This document shows positions 16,302 through 26,388 of a stretch of DNA of 64,000 bases, in pieces. Location of the stretch: contig JAVCCE010000011.1 of NCBI GenBank assembly GCA_030765645.1, forward strand, positions 248,001 through 312,000. Direction: 5' to 3'. The translations under genes and the position numbers were made by a program. The number at the start of each line of letters is the position of its first letter. Positions within the stretch are counted from its first letter, which is position 1. Below the pieces are notes generated by a model that had not been told where the DNA came from, did no database searches, and saw nothing but the letters and a program-made list of their open reading frames with translations. Origin of the DNA: Candidatus Hinthialibacter antarcticus (GTDB taxonomy: Bacteria; Hinthialibacterota; Hinthialibacteria; Hinthialibacterales; Hinthialibacteraceae).

Positions 16302-18415
16302 ATTCGTTGCGAAACGCTTGTAGAAAGAATTCGTTTATACCGAGTATAGGTTCTTTCTATTGGGCTTTCTATTGGGTATTCAATTTTCGTTTATCAACTC
16401 AACGAAGCATTTGTCTTGCCTTGTTTTTCTGTTCAATTACAGGAGAAGCGAATGAAAAGCCGTCCACCGAAAGTATGTCGCCACTTACACAATTCAGTTT
16501 AGAAGAATTATTAAATCTGCAAGTCACGACAGTTTCAAAAACAGCTGAAAACCAATTGGACGCCGCCGCCGCCATTTATGTGATTTCGCAAGAAGACATT
16601 CGACGCTCTGGCGTGACCAGCGTGGCGGAGGCGCTGCGCCTGTCTCCCGGTTTACACGTTGCGCGAATTGATTCCAACAAATGGGCGATCAGCGCCCGCG
16701 GATTCAACGACCGCTTCGGCAACAAACTGTTGGTGATGATTGATGGGCGCTCAGTCTATACGACGATGTTTTCCGGCGTGTATTGGGATATGCAAGATTT
16801 AATCTTAGACGACATCGACCGCATCGAAATCATACGCGGCCCCGGAGCAGCGCTATGGGGGGCCAACGCCGTCAATGGCGTCATCAACATCATTACCAAA
16901 AAAACCGCTGACACGCGCGGCGGGCTTCTCAGCGTGTTGGTGGGGACGGAAGACCAAAACATCACCCAGTTTCGATATGGCGCACCATTAGGCAGCGAAG
17001 CCGATTACCGATTGTACGGTAAATTTTTCGACCGCGACCATTTTTCAACGCGAAACGGCGACAACGCGGACGACGAGTGGAGCGGCGGGCGCGCCGGTTT
17101 CCGCATGGATTGGACGCCGTCGTCTCAAGACGCGGTAATGTTCCAAGGCAATCTCTATACGGGGGAATCTAAAACCGCCGAACAGCTGCCGTTTTCTACG
17201 CCGCCATACTTAGACCACTTTCTCGGCGACGATGACTATTACGGCGGGTATATTTTGGCCAACTGGGAACGACAACTCTACGATGAATCAAACATAAGCC
17301 TACAAACCTATTACGATCACGACCGCCGCGATAACGCATACGCCGACATCACCCGCCATATTTTTGATATTGATTTCCAGCATAATTTCCCATTGTCGGA
17401 CTGGCAAGAATTCAGTTGGGGACTGGGATACCGTCTCACTGCTGATGACATTGACGACACGATCCGTTATATGGCGTCGCCCGCGAGCCGAAACGACCAG
17501 TTATTGAATGCGTTCTTACAAGACAAAATCGAACTCATTGAAGATGAATTAACGCTCACGCTCGGCAGCAAATTTGAACACAATGATTATTCGGGCTTTG
17601 AAATCCAGCCGAGCGGCAGACTGCTCTGGTCGCCCAATGAACAGCACCGGCTGTGGGGCGCCATTTCTCGCGCCGTGCGTACGCCATCGCGCTTTGAACA
17701 TGACATCCGCTTTCCAATTTTGGCTACGCCTCCGTCAAGCGAAAGAAACCCGCTGCCCATTCCAGTGGTCGCGTATGTTCAAGGCGATGAAGATTTCGAT
17801 GCTGAAGACCTGCTTGCGTTTGAAATCGGCTACCGCTATCTGTTCAGCCAAAAATTGACCTTCGACGCAGCCGTGTTTTATAACCAATACACAGGTCTGC
17901 GTTCGGGTACGCCGGATGTGCTGACCTTATCGGATGACGGCCTCTATGGCGTGGCGCCTATTTTGGCGGACAACGACATGGATGGAGAAACCTACGGCGC
18001 TGAAATCGCGGTGGACTACGCCCCCGTTGAATGGTGGGCCTGGGCGCTCACCTATACCTGGATCGACATTCAACTGCATCTGCCGTCAGACAACCCAATC
18101 GTAGATGTGTTAAGCGATGAAAACGGAACGCCCCGCCATCAAGCCTCCTTGCGCAGTTCGCTTGATATCGGCGAGGAGATCGACTTTGACCTCTGGCTTC
18201 GTTACACCGACAAACTGCCGACGTATGACGTTCCGTCTTATTTTTCGTTGGACGCCCGCTTGAGTTGGTCGCCTGGCGATAATTTCGAGTTCGTACTCGG
18301 TGGACAAAACTTATTGAACGACAGTCATGTTGAATTTACGCGCTCGAATTTTTTCGCCGCGTTTCCGTCTGAAGTCGACCGTCAGGTATACGCAAAGGTG
18401 ACATGGACATTCTAA
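16280..18415 (+). CDS. TonB-dependent outer membrane receptor
   Basis: About 711 residues. An N-terminal hydrophobic leader (RSICLALFFCSIT) precedes the plug domain (FSLEELLNLQVTTVSK, VYVISQEDIRRSG-like start, EIIRGPGAALWGANAVNGVINIITK) and a 22-strand-type barrel that ends in the aromatic residue of VTWTF, as expected for BAM-dependent insertion. Such receptors import siderophores, cobalamin or glycans. The start is unusual: the frame opens with TTG at 16280 inside the preceding gene, with another TTG at 16307 and no ATG before the plug. It overlaps the YfiR-like gene downstream by 13 bp. Position next to a sensor kinase suggests ligand sensing coupled to uptake (inference). Confidence 0.88.
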   Translation: MEVCARLNSLRNACRKNSFIPSIGSFYWAFYWVFNFRLSTQRSICLALFFCSITGEANEKPSTESMSPLTQFSLEELLNLQVTTVSKTAENQLDAAAAIYVISQEDIRRSGVTSVAEALRLSPGLHVARIDSNKWAISARGFNDRFGNKLLVMIDGRSVYTTMFSGVYWDMQDLILDDIDRIEIIRGPGAALWGANAVNGVINIITKKTADTRGGLLSVLVGTEDQNITQFRYGAPLGSEADYRLYGKFFDRDHFSTRNGDNADDEWSGGRAGFRMDWTPSSQDAVMFQGNLYTGESKTAEQLPFSTPPYLDHFLGDDDYYGGYILANWERQLYDESNISLQTYYDHDRRDNAYADITRHIFDIDFQHNFPLSDWQEFSWGLGYRLTADDIDDTIRYMASPASRNDQLLNAFLQDKIELIEDELTLTLGSKFEHNDYSGFEIQPSGRLLWSPNEQHRLWGAISRAVRTPSRFEHDIRFPILATPPSSERNPLPIPVVAYVQGDEDFDAEDLLAFEIGYRYLFSQKLTFDAAVFYNQYTGLRSGTPDVLTLSDDGLYGVAPILADNDMDGETYGAEIAVDYAPVEWWAWALTYTWIDIQLHLPSDNPIVDVLSDENGTPRHQASLRSSLDIGEEIDFDLWLRYTDKLPTYDVPSYFSLDARLSWSPGDNFEFVLGGQNLLNDSHVEFTRSNFFAAFPSEVDRQVYAKVTWTF

Positions 18416-19062
18416 ACGCTATGCGCTCTTTCTACGGGGAATTCGCGCGACGCCTTTCCGGCGACGCAGCGGCGCCCGTGCGCCTAGCGCGTAGAACGTG
18501 GGGCCTTGCGGCGATTGCATTGATCGGGTTCAGCGTTTTCGCCCTGCCTCAGTCCGCGCAAAGCCAACGCGTCTATGATGAGTACGAAGTCAAAGCGGCT
18601 TTCATTTATAATTGCATGCTCTTTGTTGACTGGCCGAATGAAACCGATAACGAATCGAAAAAGCCTTACACAATTTGCATATTAGGCGAAGACCCATTTG
18701 GCAAATTTTTAAACACGATCGCCCGCACCAAAACCATTCAGTCGCGCCCCATCAAAATTCAGCGAATCAAATCGCTCGAAGAATTCAAGGACGCGCATAT
18801 TCTGTTCATCAGCAAAAACGAGCAACGAAACCTTAAGAAAATTCTTGAAACAGTCAGCGACAAGCCCATACTCACCATCGCTGATTTTTCGGGCTTTGCC
18901 GACAACGGCGGCGTGTTGGAATTCTTGCTGATTAACAACCGGGTCAATTTCCGGGTCAATGAAAAAACGGCGAACCAAGCGAAACTACGCATGAGCGCTC
19001 AGTTGCTCAATTTGGCGGTAGAAATTATTCGCGATCCTGAAGCAGAGGGTGCGTCCGAATGA
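18403..19062 (+). CDS. YfiR-family (DUF4154) periplasmic protein
   Basis: 219 residues with a late signal peptide ([21 protein letters not shown]). The mature part starts with [21 protein letters not shown] and contains the family segments [19 protein letters not shown] and [26 protein letters not shown] is the typical closing region. YfiR in Pseudomonas is a periplasmic regulator that restrains the membrane cyclase YfiN. Here it lies directly before a membrane hybrid kinase, with a 4-bp overlap, so it likely controls that kinase (inference). AAAGGTGAC before the ATG at 18403 supports this start, although it overlaps the receptor gene. Confidence 0.85.
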   Translation: MDILNAMRSFYGEFARRLSGDAAAPVRLARRTWGLAAIALIGFSVFALPQSAQSQRVYDEYEVKAAFIYNCMLFVDWPNETDNESKKPYTICILGEDPFGKFLNTIARTKTIQSRPIKIQRIKSLEEFKDAHILFISKNEQRNLKKILETVSDKPILTIADFSGFADNGGVLEFLLINNRVNFRVNEKTANQAKLRMSAQLLNLAVEIIRDPEAEGASE

Positions 19063-21989
19063 CAAATTTTGAAAATTTGCCTATACAGCGCAAATTGATT
19101 TCGATCATACTCCTCACCAGCACGATTGTTCTGGCTCTGGCTTCGTTTGCGTATTTGAATGTTGAAATCATTTCGTTCCGAACCAATCTTGTCGAAGAAA
19201 TCACCACTCTCTCGGATGTCATCGGCCAAAATCTCACAGCCGTCATCCGATTTGACCGTCCCGAAGAAGCCGAAGTCATTTTGCGATCCATTCAGACGGT
19301 GCCAAGCATCAATTCCGCCTGGGTCTATCGGACGGGGTCGAGCGCATTATTGGATACAGGCCCTGATGACGGCCCGCCAAAATTGTTCACGTCTTTTGAG
19401 GCAAGCGTCTCCGACCAAGCGGGGGTTTCAAATACCAAAATCATCGAACCGCCTCTTGAGATTCTTACAGCCGTTCAATCGGACCTAACCCGTCCCGGCA
19501 ATCACTTCGGTCTTCAAACTTTGCTTGTTTGGACCCCGGTCAAACTAAACGATCAGATTATCGGGACCGTCATCATTGAGTCATCTCTTGAAAATCTTTA
19601 TCTACGTCTCTTCTGGTTTTTGGCCTACATTCTCGGCATTTTTGTGATTGCGCTCGGCGCCGCCTATTTTGTCTCACGCCTCTTACAAGGCTTTATTTCC
19701 AACCCCATCCTGAAACTCAGCGATGCGATGGGGTCCATTTCACGCGACCATTCGTATACGGCCCGCATGGAAGGCCGCCGCGCTGATGAAATTGGCGTAT
19801 TAGAACGCGGCTTTAATGAAATGGTCGCGCAAATACAAAAACGCGACGACGCGCTGCAGCGCCATCGCGGAATGTTGGAACAACTCGTCGAGCAGCGCAC
19901 CGCCGAATTAACCAACACCAATCAGGAATTAGAAGAAACCGTCATCGAACTTCAAAACGCGAAAGACGCCGCCGAATCGGCCAATAAAGCCAAGTCGCAG
20001 TTTCTCGCAAATATGAGCCATGAAATTCGCACCCCGCTCAACGGCATCCTCGGGTCTCTTGATTTGCTGCGAGCAGGCGACATCAACACTCAACAACAGC
20101 ATCTGTTGGATATATCCCGCTATTCCGGCGATTCCCTGCTGCAAATCATTAATGACGTTTTAGATTTCTCCCGAATCGAATCGGGCAAGTTAAAGTTAGA
20201 AATTCTTGAAATCAATCTGTTGGAATTGATCGAAGACACCATCGACCAACAAGCGGAACGCGCCTACCGGAAAGGCCTGGAACTCACCAGTTATTTCCCG
20301 TCGCTCGCGCCCATCAAAGTGAAAACCGATCCGTTGCGTCTTCGGCAAATCTTATTGAACCTACTAAGCAACGCCGTGAAATTCACCGAACAGGGAGAAG
20401 TTTCGTTAAGCCTGGATGTGATCGAAGAAGACGCTGACTCCATACGAATTCGCTTTTTGGTCGAAGATACCGGCATCGGCGTTGACCCGGCGCTCAAGCA
20501 CCGCCTGTTTCATTCTTTCACGCGGGCGGATGAAACCACCACCCGTCGGTTTGGCGGGGCGGGATTAGGGCTGGCCATCTCAAAGCACCTAATCGAAATG
20601 CTGGGCGGCGTCATTGATTTTATTCCAAAAAATACAAAAGGCGCGACTTTTTGGTTTGAGATTCCGCTGCAACGCGGTCAAGAAAACGTATTGACTGACC
20701 GTCCCAGAACTTTCCAGGGCAAACGGGCTTTAATTATTGATCCAAACCCAAAAATCTGCCGAATGGTCAGTCATTGGCTGGATTACTATGGCGTTCATAC
20801 AGACTACACCCAAACCGACCTAGACGGTTGGAACCGAATCCAAAGCCAAATTGAAAAGCAGGCGCCGTATGATTTCATCTTTATTCCGTCTTCCTTACTC
20901 GAAAAGTTGAACCATGAAGTCACTCAGGCGTTCTTGAATCCACAGGCGCTAAATCCAACCGCCTTGATTGTTATGGCCCCAATGGGCAAAACGTATGACG
21001 CTGAATCTCTGCAAGAGTTTGCCTCATCAATAATTTTAGAAAAACCGATTCGCCAGTCGCGTTTGCTGAATGCGTTACACACGGCCATACAACCCACCGT
21101 CGAACCCGGTGAACCCACCACGGAAGATGTTGCAAATTCTCCGCCGGAACCCGCGCCGGCTCTCGGCATCGTCCTGTTGGTTGAAGACAACCGCATCAAC
21201 CAAACTATCATGAAGAAAATGATTGAGCATTTGGGGTATATCGTCCGCATCGCCTCCGATGGACAAGAAGCAATCAAACTATACAAAAGCGCACTGTTTG
21301 ACGTGATTTTAATGGATTGCCAGATGCCCGTCATGGATGGGTATCAAGCATCAACGAAAATACGGCAGATTGAAAACGAACCGGGAAACGACAGCCACAT
21401 TCCCATCATCGCGGTCACGGCGCACGCCATAAAGGGAGACCGGGAAAAGTGCATCGCTTCTGGCATGGACGACTATATCAGCAAACCATTTACCCTGGAG
21501 CAACTAGGCGAAAAACTCGAGCAATGGCTCTCTGCAAACCCGATGCAAATAGAGAAAGTCGCAAAAATTCTTCCAAACACGGAACCACCGCAAGAGCAAG
21601 AAAACGCCTCTGCGGCTCCTGAACCGCTTCATTTAGACCTTTCCATGTGGGCCAATATTGAAGCGCTACAATCAGGGCCAGACGACAACCTGTTGCATGA
21701 GGTTATGCAAAATTATCTAACGGACGGGCAAAGCAACCTTGAAAAATTAAACCAATCCATTGAAGAGCGAGATGCAAAATCTATTGAATTGATTGCTCAC
21801 ACATTTAAATCGAGCAGCGCCAACGTCGGCGCTATGCGTTTATCTTCTTTCTGTAAAGAACTAGAATTAAACTCACATGCGAATGAATTGGGCCAAGCAA
21901 CGCCTTTGTTTGAATCAATGCAAAATGAATTCGCCATTGTAAAGCATAAAATTTTAGACCAGTTAGAAAAGCGGGCCCATGCAAGATAG
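19059..21989 (+). CDS. CHASE8-type hybrid sensor histidine kinase with HPt domain
   Basis: 976 residues. Layout: transmembrane helix (about 12-32), periplasmic CHASE8-like sensor (about 35-185), second helix (about 187-210), HAMP, coiled coil, HisKA with [15 protein letters not shown], HATPase with NLLSNAVKF and [11 protein letters not shown], a degenerate receiver (about 548-685, phospho-acceptor replaced in FIFIPSSLL), a complete receiver ([32 protein letters not shown]) and a C-terminal HPt with the intact [13 protein letters not shown]. It is a full phosphorelay on one chain. It overlaps YfiR upstream by 4 bp and the response regulator downstream by 11 bp, so all are coupled in translation. 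Output probably passes to the stand-alone regulators or other receivers. Confidence 0.93.
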   Translation: MTNFENLPIQRKLISIILLTSTIVLALASFAYLNVEIISFRTNLVEEITTLSDVIGQNLTAVIRFDRPEEAEVILRSIQTVPSINSAWVYRTGSSALLDTGPDDGPPKLFTSFEASVSDQAGVSNTKIIEPPLEILTAVQSDLTRPGNHFGLQTLLVWTPVKLNDQIIGTVIIESSLENLYLRLFWFLAYILGIFVIALGAAYFVSRLLQGFISNPILKLSDAMGSISRDHSYTARMEGRRADEIGVLERGFNEMVAQIQKRDDALQRHRGMLEQLVEQRTAELTNTNQELEETVIELQNAKDAAESANKAKSQFLANMSHEIRTPLNGILGSLDLLRAGDINTQQQHLLDISRYSGDSLLQIINDVLDFSRIESGKLKLEILEINLLELIEDTIDQQAERAYRKGLELTSYFPSLAPIKVKTDPLRLRQILLNLLSNAVKFTEQGEVSLSLDVIEEDADSIRIRFLVEDTGIGVDPALKHRLFHSFTRADETTTRRFGGAGLGLAISKHLIEMLGGVIDFIPKNTKGATFWFEIPLQRGQENVLTDRPRTFQGKRALIIDPNPKICRMVSHWLDYYGVHTDYTQTDLDGWNRIQSQIEKQAPYDFIFIPSSLLEKLNHEVTQAFLNPQALNPTALIVMAPMGKTYDAESLQEFASSIILEKPIRQSRLLNALHTAIQPTVEPGEPTTEDVANSPPEPAPALGIVLLVEDNRINQTIMKKMIEHLGYIVRIASDGQEAIKLYKSALFDVILMDCQMPVMDGYQASTKIRQIENEPGNDSHIPIIAVTAHAIKGDREKCIASGMDDYISKPFTLEQLGEKLEQWLSANPMQIEKVAKILPNTEPPQEQENASAAPEPLHLDLSMWANIEALQSGPDDNLLHEVMQNYLTDGQSNLEKLNQSIEERDAKSIELIAHTFKSSSANVGAMRLSSFCKELELNSHANELGQATPLFESMQNEFAIVKHKILDQLEKRAHAR

Positions 21990-22842
21990 CCAAAACCAGA
22001 CATACAAAGCCTTGATTGCCGACGATGATGCAAGTTTTCGTTTTCTCGTCAAGAAAACTCTTAGCCAATCCGGGTTTGAATTGATTGAAGCCAGCGACGG
22101 AGAAGAGGCCGTCGAACTGCTCTATGAGCATCCCGTTGATATCCTGTTGCTTGACATTTCAATGCCCAAACTGGACGGCCTGGCAACCTGCCGTAAAATT
22201 CGCGACGCTGAGGACGGGACCCGAATCCCGATTGTCATCATCACAGGCGTTGACGATGTAGAAGCAATCAAAGATTCGTTTCGTGCAGGCGCGACAGATT
22301 TTATTGCGAAGCCCATTAACTGGCTGATTTTTGCCGAACGCATGCGTTTTATCATTCGCGCCAATCAAGAGCAACTGGCGTTTTTACATGATGACGAAAC
22401 GCAAGATGACCTGTTAAACCAAATTTCAGGGCTGCCTGACGATATTCAATTTTCTGAACCAGTCGATAAACACGTCTTATGGAACCTGCACCTGCTTGAG
22501 AGAGAAACGGGATCGGAATTTATCTCTCAGCTGGTCAAATCATACTTGAATGAACTCCCAGGCATGTTGAAACAAATCGACGACGCTTTCAACAACCGCC
22601 ACAAAAAAACCTTGCACGAAATCGTTATTCGCGTCAAAACAAAAAGTGAAATCCTCGGCGCCAAGTTAATGGTTGCCGTCGCTCGTGAAGTAGAGCATTC
22701 GATTCTCAGCGGACGCTTTCAATACGATCAAACAATACCAGAACGCTTTCAACAAGCGTTTGATTTGACCAAATCAACTCTACTGCAAACAGCGCAAGAC
22801 CTTATTTCTGGAAAAGAGGGCGAACCTGTCGATTTGGATTAA
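21979..22842 (+). CDS. Response regulator with receiver domain and degenerate HPt-like C-terminus
   Basis: 287 residues. The receiver (about 10-130) is intact with D15-D17, D59 (ILLLDISMP) and K111 ([14 protein letters not shown]). The C-terminal helical domain (about 165-280) aligns with the HPt of the upstream kinase, but the [13 protein letters not shown] box reads [13 protein letters not shown], placing I217 where the phospho-histidine should be. It overlaps the hybrid kinase by 11 bp. Same architecture as the product of 14366-15178. No DNA-binding or enzymatic output domain is seen, so the pseudo-HPt may be a docking or inhibitory module (inference). Confidence 0.87.
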   Translation: MQDSQNQTYKALIADDDASFRFLVKKTLSQSGFELIEASDGEEAVELLYEHPVDILLLDISMPKLDGLATCRKIRDAEDGTRIPIVIITGVDDVEAIKDSFRAGATDFIAKPINWLIFAERMRFIIRANQEQLAFLHDDETQDDLLNQISGLPDDIQFSEPVDKHVLWNLHLLERETGSEFISQLVKSYLNELPGMLKQIDDAFNNRHKKTLHEIVIRVKTKSEILGAKLMVAVAREVEHSILSGRFQYDQTIPERFQQAFDLTKSTLLQTAQDLISGKEGEPVDLD

Positions 22843-22937
22843 TTCAATCATCGCTTAGGTTTTCCCCTTCACACCTCACACCGACGTAATATATCGTTAC
22901 TTCATTTCTATTTTAAAAAGTTTTTTTGAAATAATAC

Positions 22938-22966
22938 TTGACAAAATCACAAATCTATACTTAATT
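22938..22966 (+). promoter_or_regulatory. Putative sigma-70-like promoter of Hcp-like genes
   Basis: A perfect -35 hexamer TTGACA at 22938-22943 in an AT-rich stretch, followed after 17 nt by a weak -10 (TTAATT at 22961-22966). It is 40-70 bp upstream of the first Hcp-like gene and after the kinase operon, so the Hcp pair has its own promoter. The -10 match is poor. Confidence 0.5.
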
Positions 22967-23005
22967 GATAAAGTAATATAACTTAAACCAATCGGGAGAA
23001 GAGTT

Positions 23006-23578
23006 ATGAAGAGAACACCCAGATTTTGGAAGACGCTGAGCGCTATGGTTTTTGGCGCGGCACTCTGCTTGTGCGCCAGTTTTGACGCAAACGCAGCCGC
23101 TTATATCAAGTTTGATGGCATCGATGGCGAGTCGGTTGATGTGAAGCACGAGAAATGGATCAACATTCTCAGCTTTGAACATGCAATTCGATATGATCGA
23201 GACCAAGGAGACGCCAATCCAACGCGTCGCGGCAAGACTTCATTAAGTGATCTTACCTGTGTGAAAGAACTCGATAAATCGAGTCCGAAATTGGCCGAGA
23301 GCATACTCACGAACAAAGTCTTTCCCGAAGTGAAAATCGAAGTGACCAAACGCGGCGCAGGCGGCGAAAATCAGGCAGTCTATTTAACCTACGAACTGAA
23401 AAATGTAATCGTCACCAGTTATCAGTTCCAAGCGTCTGGCGACGGCGATGAACCTCCGGTTGAAGTCTTTTCTCTCAACTTCGAAGAGATCAAAGTGACC
23501 TACAAGGTCTTTGATGCGACTGGCGGCGCCAATGAAAGCGTCGAATATAATTGGAAAGTAGAAGAAGGCGTATCCTAA
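23006..23578 (+). CDS. Exported Hcp-fold protein (type VI tube protein-like)
   Basis: 190 residues. A clear signal peptide (cleavage near ANA-AA) is followed by AAYIKFDGIDGESVDVKHEKWINILSFEH, the N-terminal strand pattern of the Hcp1 family, and by a typical ending FSLNFEEIKVTYKVFDATGG. Hcp normally forms hexameric rings of type VI secretion tubes in the cytoplasm and lacks a signal peptide. No other type VI genes are present here, so this is an exported Hcp-fold protein of unknown role. GGGAGAAGAG precedes the ATG. A second paralogue follows after 11 bp. Confidence 0.83.
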   Translation: MKRTPRFWKTLSAMVFGAALCLCASFDANAAAYIKFDGIDGESVDVKHEKWINILSFEHAIRYDRDQGDANPTRRGKTSLSDLTCVKELDKSSPKLAESILTNKVFPEVKIEVTKRGAGGENQAVYLTYELKNVIVTSYQFQASGDGDEPPVEVFSLNFEEIKVTYKVFDATGGANESVEYNWKVEEGVS

Positions 23579-23589
23579 GGAGCCGAAGA

Positions 23590-24756
23590 ATGTTACGAAA
23601 CCGAACGGTTTTGCTGCTCCTGGGTCTGGCGCCTCTGTTTTTGTTGACGAGCTCGACTGCTCATGGAGCAGCGTATATCAAGTTTGACGGCGTTGACGGC
23701 GAGTGCCAAGACGCGAACCACAAAGGGTGGAGCGATATCCTCTCCGTCGAACACTTAATTCAGCATGTACAAATTGCGACGAGCGGACGGACGCTTGCGC
23801 AACATTTCGATCTGACGTTTACAAAAGAATTAGACAAAGCCAGTCCAAAACTGGCGGAAGCGTGTCTTAGAGGCAACAAGATCAAACGTGTTTTGATTGA
23901 GTTCCAATCGAACATTGATAATCCATTCATTTGGGAACGAATTGTTTTAGACAATGTTTTGGTCTCTCGTTATGAAATTCAAACGTCAGACGAAATTCCA
24001 CAGGAAAGTTTTTCATTAAACTATGAAAAGATTCATTGGCGATATGTTCCAATCAATGCAAATGGAAGCGGAGAGGCGCCGGTGACATTCGGCTGGGACC
24101 AGATCGCGAATGTCCCCTTTGACCCGGAACAGGCCGAACCAACGCCAACCCCGACTGTGAATCCAGTCGAACCAACGCCAACGCCGGTTACAAACCCGGT
24201 TGAACCAACGCCGACGCCAATTGTTGGGCCTATTGACCCAACGCCCACGCCGCCGACGCAAGGCAGCGTGACCATTGGCGGCGACTTGCTCAATCTCTAT
24301 GAAGACGAGTTTCGACAAAAGGCCGTTATCGTACGCGAGTTGAATTTGTCGCAAGACCCGCCGGGTATGTCGGACTTATTCAGCGAGCAATTTTATTCGA
24401 TGGCTTCCTTGCCGGGCGGCGGCGTGATTACCAACGTGAAAAAACGCAACCTTCAAGGATTCGACAACGCCGAAATTCCTGACGACGCCGATCTGTTGGT
24501 GCGAATCACGCCGGAAGGCGAGATGCTGCCGTTTGCGCAAATCAAATCGCCGGACGTTCTGCTTGACGGCGAGCCGATTCAAGACGGTGAATCCAAATTT
24601 TTGAATCTATCGTTTAATGGAAAAGATGAAATCAGCGTACTCATCCGCGTAAATGGTAAAAACAATCGAAGCAATAGTCCTTATGCAGCCGTTGTGTTAT
24701 TAAAAATCGTTGGGCCGTTTGACGCAGCCAGCGTCGGTTCGTTCCGCGTATATTAA
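23590..24756 (+). CDS. Exported Hcp-fold protein with Pro-Thr linker and unknown C-terminal domain
   Basis: 388 residues. Signal peptide (cleavage near AHG-AA), an Hcp-like domain (about 28-175) starting GAAYIKFDGVDGECQD, a linker of about 45 residues built from repeats of VEPTPTP/VNPVEPTPTP, and a C-terminal domain of about 165 residues (VTIGGDLLNLYEDEF to the end) not recognised. AAGGAG lies before the ATG at 23590, and earlier in-frame codons would overlap the previous gene. The tandem arrangement suggests duplication, with the second copy gaining an extension; a cell-surface or extracellular assembly is a plausible role (inference). Confidence 0.83.
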   Translation: MLRNRTVLLLLGLAPLFLLTSSTAHGAAYIKFDGVDGECQDANHKGWSDILSVEHLIQHVQIATSGRTLAQHFDLTFTKELDKASPKLAEACLRGNKIKRVLIEFQSNIDNPFIWERIVLDNVLVSRYEIQTSDEIPQESFSLNYEKIHWRYVPINANGSGEAPVTFGWDQIANVPFDPEQAEPTPTPTVNPVEPTPTPVTNPVEPTPTPIVGPIDPTPTPPTQGSVTIGGDLLNLYEDEFRQKAVIVRELNLSQDPPGMSDLFSEQFYSMASLPGGGVITNVKKRNLQGFDNAEIPDDADLLVRITPEGEMLPFAQIKSPDVLLDGEPIQDGESKFLNLSFNGKDEISVLIRVNGKNNRSNSPYAAVVLLKIVGPFDAASVGSFRVY

Positions 24757-24779
24757 CAAACGTATCTCAATGTTCATTC

Positions 24780-24818
24780 AACGCCGCTGAGTGTATAATA
24801 TTCAGCGGCGTTTTTTAT
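24780..24818 (+). terminator. Rho-independent terminator after Hcp-like pair
   Basis: Stem AACGCCGCTGA (24780-24790) pairing with TCAGCGGCGTT (24802-24812), an 11-nt loop and a T tract. It ends the Hcp-like transcription unit 24 bp after the stop codon. Confidence 0.87.
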
Positions 24819-24898
24819 ATCCACAACAATAGGCATTGATTCATCATCAAGATTTTGAAATGATTGTTTATCAAGAATGAAGAAGGAGTCGTTTTATT

Positions 24899-26368
24899 AT
24901 GCGTTTTGTTTTAACCATTACCATTGTGATTGCATTTAGTCTAATCTCAGCCTCGTCCGACGCTCAAACCAACCGGCCTACGCTTCCCGACCCCGTCAAG
25001 CAAACGCTGCAAACCCAGATGAAAGAGAATTTCAAACAGGCGTTAACTCAAAAAACAACATTTCAAGGCAAAGACGCTTACTATGTGCGAATTTCTCGTC
25101 CACAAAAGAAAACCAAGCATGTAATAATCGCAACCGACGGTTCGATGCTCGATCAATGGATCAGCGGTCAAATCCGCTTGCGCAATGGGCGCTTGATGCG
25201 GGATGACGATCCCTATTCGATCCGCACCGTGCATACCGCTGATATCGGAGACCCCAAACAACCCGTCTCGCATGTCTTTCAGCAATTTTTCAAAATGTCA
25301 GACGTTGGCGGCACCGCGCTTTCATTCGACTTATATGGTTTTGAAGACAATGGCGCAAAACTCAACGCCGACGCCGTCAAACGCGTTCAATTTATCATCG
25401 GTCAATTGGGCAATTACTGGACGGGCGGCGTCTGTCGCGTGTTAGGCCCTAACGCGCCCCAATCAGCGCAAGGCCGAAAACAGGCCGTTCAAACCGCTGC
25501 GAAAACATTTGCGAATGAGCCGTCCATCGCCTTTTGGATCGACGGCCCCGACGCCGAAACGCTGGGCAAAGAGTTCAAGCGCCTCGCGCCGGAAATCTGC
25601 GTCATCGCGCCCGGCGGCGACCTTGATCTCGTCTACGTTCCGCCAAAAGAGTCTCCCAAGAAAACAATATTGGTCGCAGGCAAAATGATCGAAACACGAA
25701 GCAATGTCCAATATATTTTGGCTGGCAGCGAACGCGACTTCGCCGCATTGGAAGCCGTCAATAAGTTCCCTGCGGAGTCGATGACCTTAAAACCGTCTAC
25801 CAATGGGCTAACTAAAAAAGAAATCGAAGAAGGCTTCGTCTCTCTCTTTGACGGCAAGACGCTCAACGGTTGGTCAGTCACAGGCGGCAATGAAGACGGC
25901 TTTGTCGCGAAAGGCAACGCCATCGAATGGGTCGAAACCGGCGCGGGCGCTCTGCAAAGCAACAAGCGCTACGGCGATTTTATCATTCGTTTGGAATACC
26001 GCATCGAGAAAAACGGCAACAGCGGGCTGCAACTCAGAACGCCGCGCAACAACCGCGCCTCACGCATCGGCTTTGAATTTCAGATGCTCGGCGACCACGG
26101 TCAGGAACCCAACAAAAACAGTACCGGCTCCATCTATGACGTGATTCCTCCATTAAAGAACGCCTCAAAGCCGTCGCCCGAATGGAACCAAGTTGAAATC
26201 ACGATGGACGGCCCGAAGATCAAAGCCTTCTTAAATGGGGAGTTAGTTCAAGACCTGAGTTTTGATGATTATGACGAACTAAAGTATCGCTTGCGCAAAG
26301 GCTTTATTCGCTTGACGGACCATAACAACTATGTTGCGTTTCGTAATATCCGCATCAAAGAGTTGTAA
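24899..26368 (+). CDS. Exported protein with unknown N-terminal domain fused to DUF1080
   Basis: 489 residues. Signal peptide (cleavage near SDA-QT). Residues about 25-300 form an alpha/beta region I do not recognise (contains HVIIATDGSMLDQW, ALSFDLYGFED and ICVIAPGGDLDLVYVP). Residues about 312-489 are a classical DUF1080 domain beginning FVSLFDGKTLNGW and ending NYVAFRNIRIKEL. GAAGGAG precedes the ATG at normal spacing. The gene has its own terminator. The fusion suggests that the N-terminal domain acts on or binds the same sugar as DUF1080 (inference). Confidence 0.85.
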   Translation: MRFVLTITIVIAFSLISASSDAQTNRPTLPDPVKQTLQTQMKENFKQALTQKTTFQGKDAYYVRISRPQKKTKHVIIATDGSMLDQWISGQIRLRNGRLMRDDDPYSIRTVHTADIGDPKQPVSHVFQQFFKMSDVGGTALSFDLYGFEDNGAKLNADAVKRVQFIIGQLGNYWTGGVCRVLGPNAPQSAQGRKQAVQTAAKTFANEPSIAFWIDGPDAETLGKEFKRLAPEICVIAPGGDLDLVYVPPKESPKKTILVAGKMIETRSNVQYILAGSERDFAALEAVNKFPAESMTLKPSTNGLTKKEIEEGFVSLFDGKTLNGWSVTGGNEDGFVAKGNAIEWVETGAGALQSNKRYGDFIIRLEYRIEKNGNSGLQLRTPRNNRASRIGFEFQMLGDHGQEPNKNSTGSIYDVIPPLKNASKPSPEWNQVEITMDGPKIKAFLNGELVQDLSFDDYDELKYRLRKGFIRLTDHNNYVAFRNIRIKEL

Positions 26369-26388
26369 TCAATTCAGACGCTAAACGA

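Noticed and set aside
23006-24756. Part of a type VI secretion cluster
   Set aside because: Only Hcp-fold genes are present, both with signal peptides; no sheath, baseplate, VgrG or ATPase genes are nearby.
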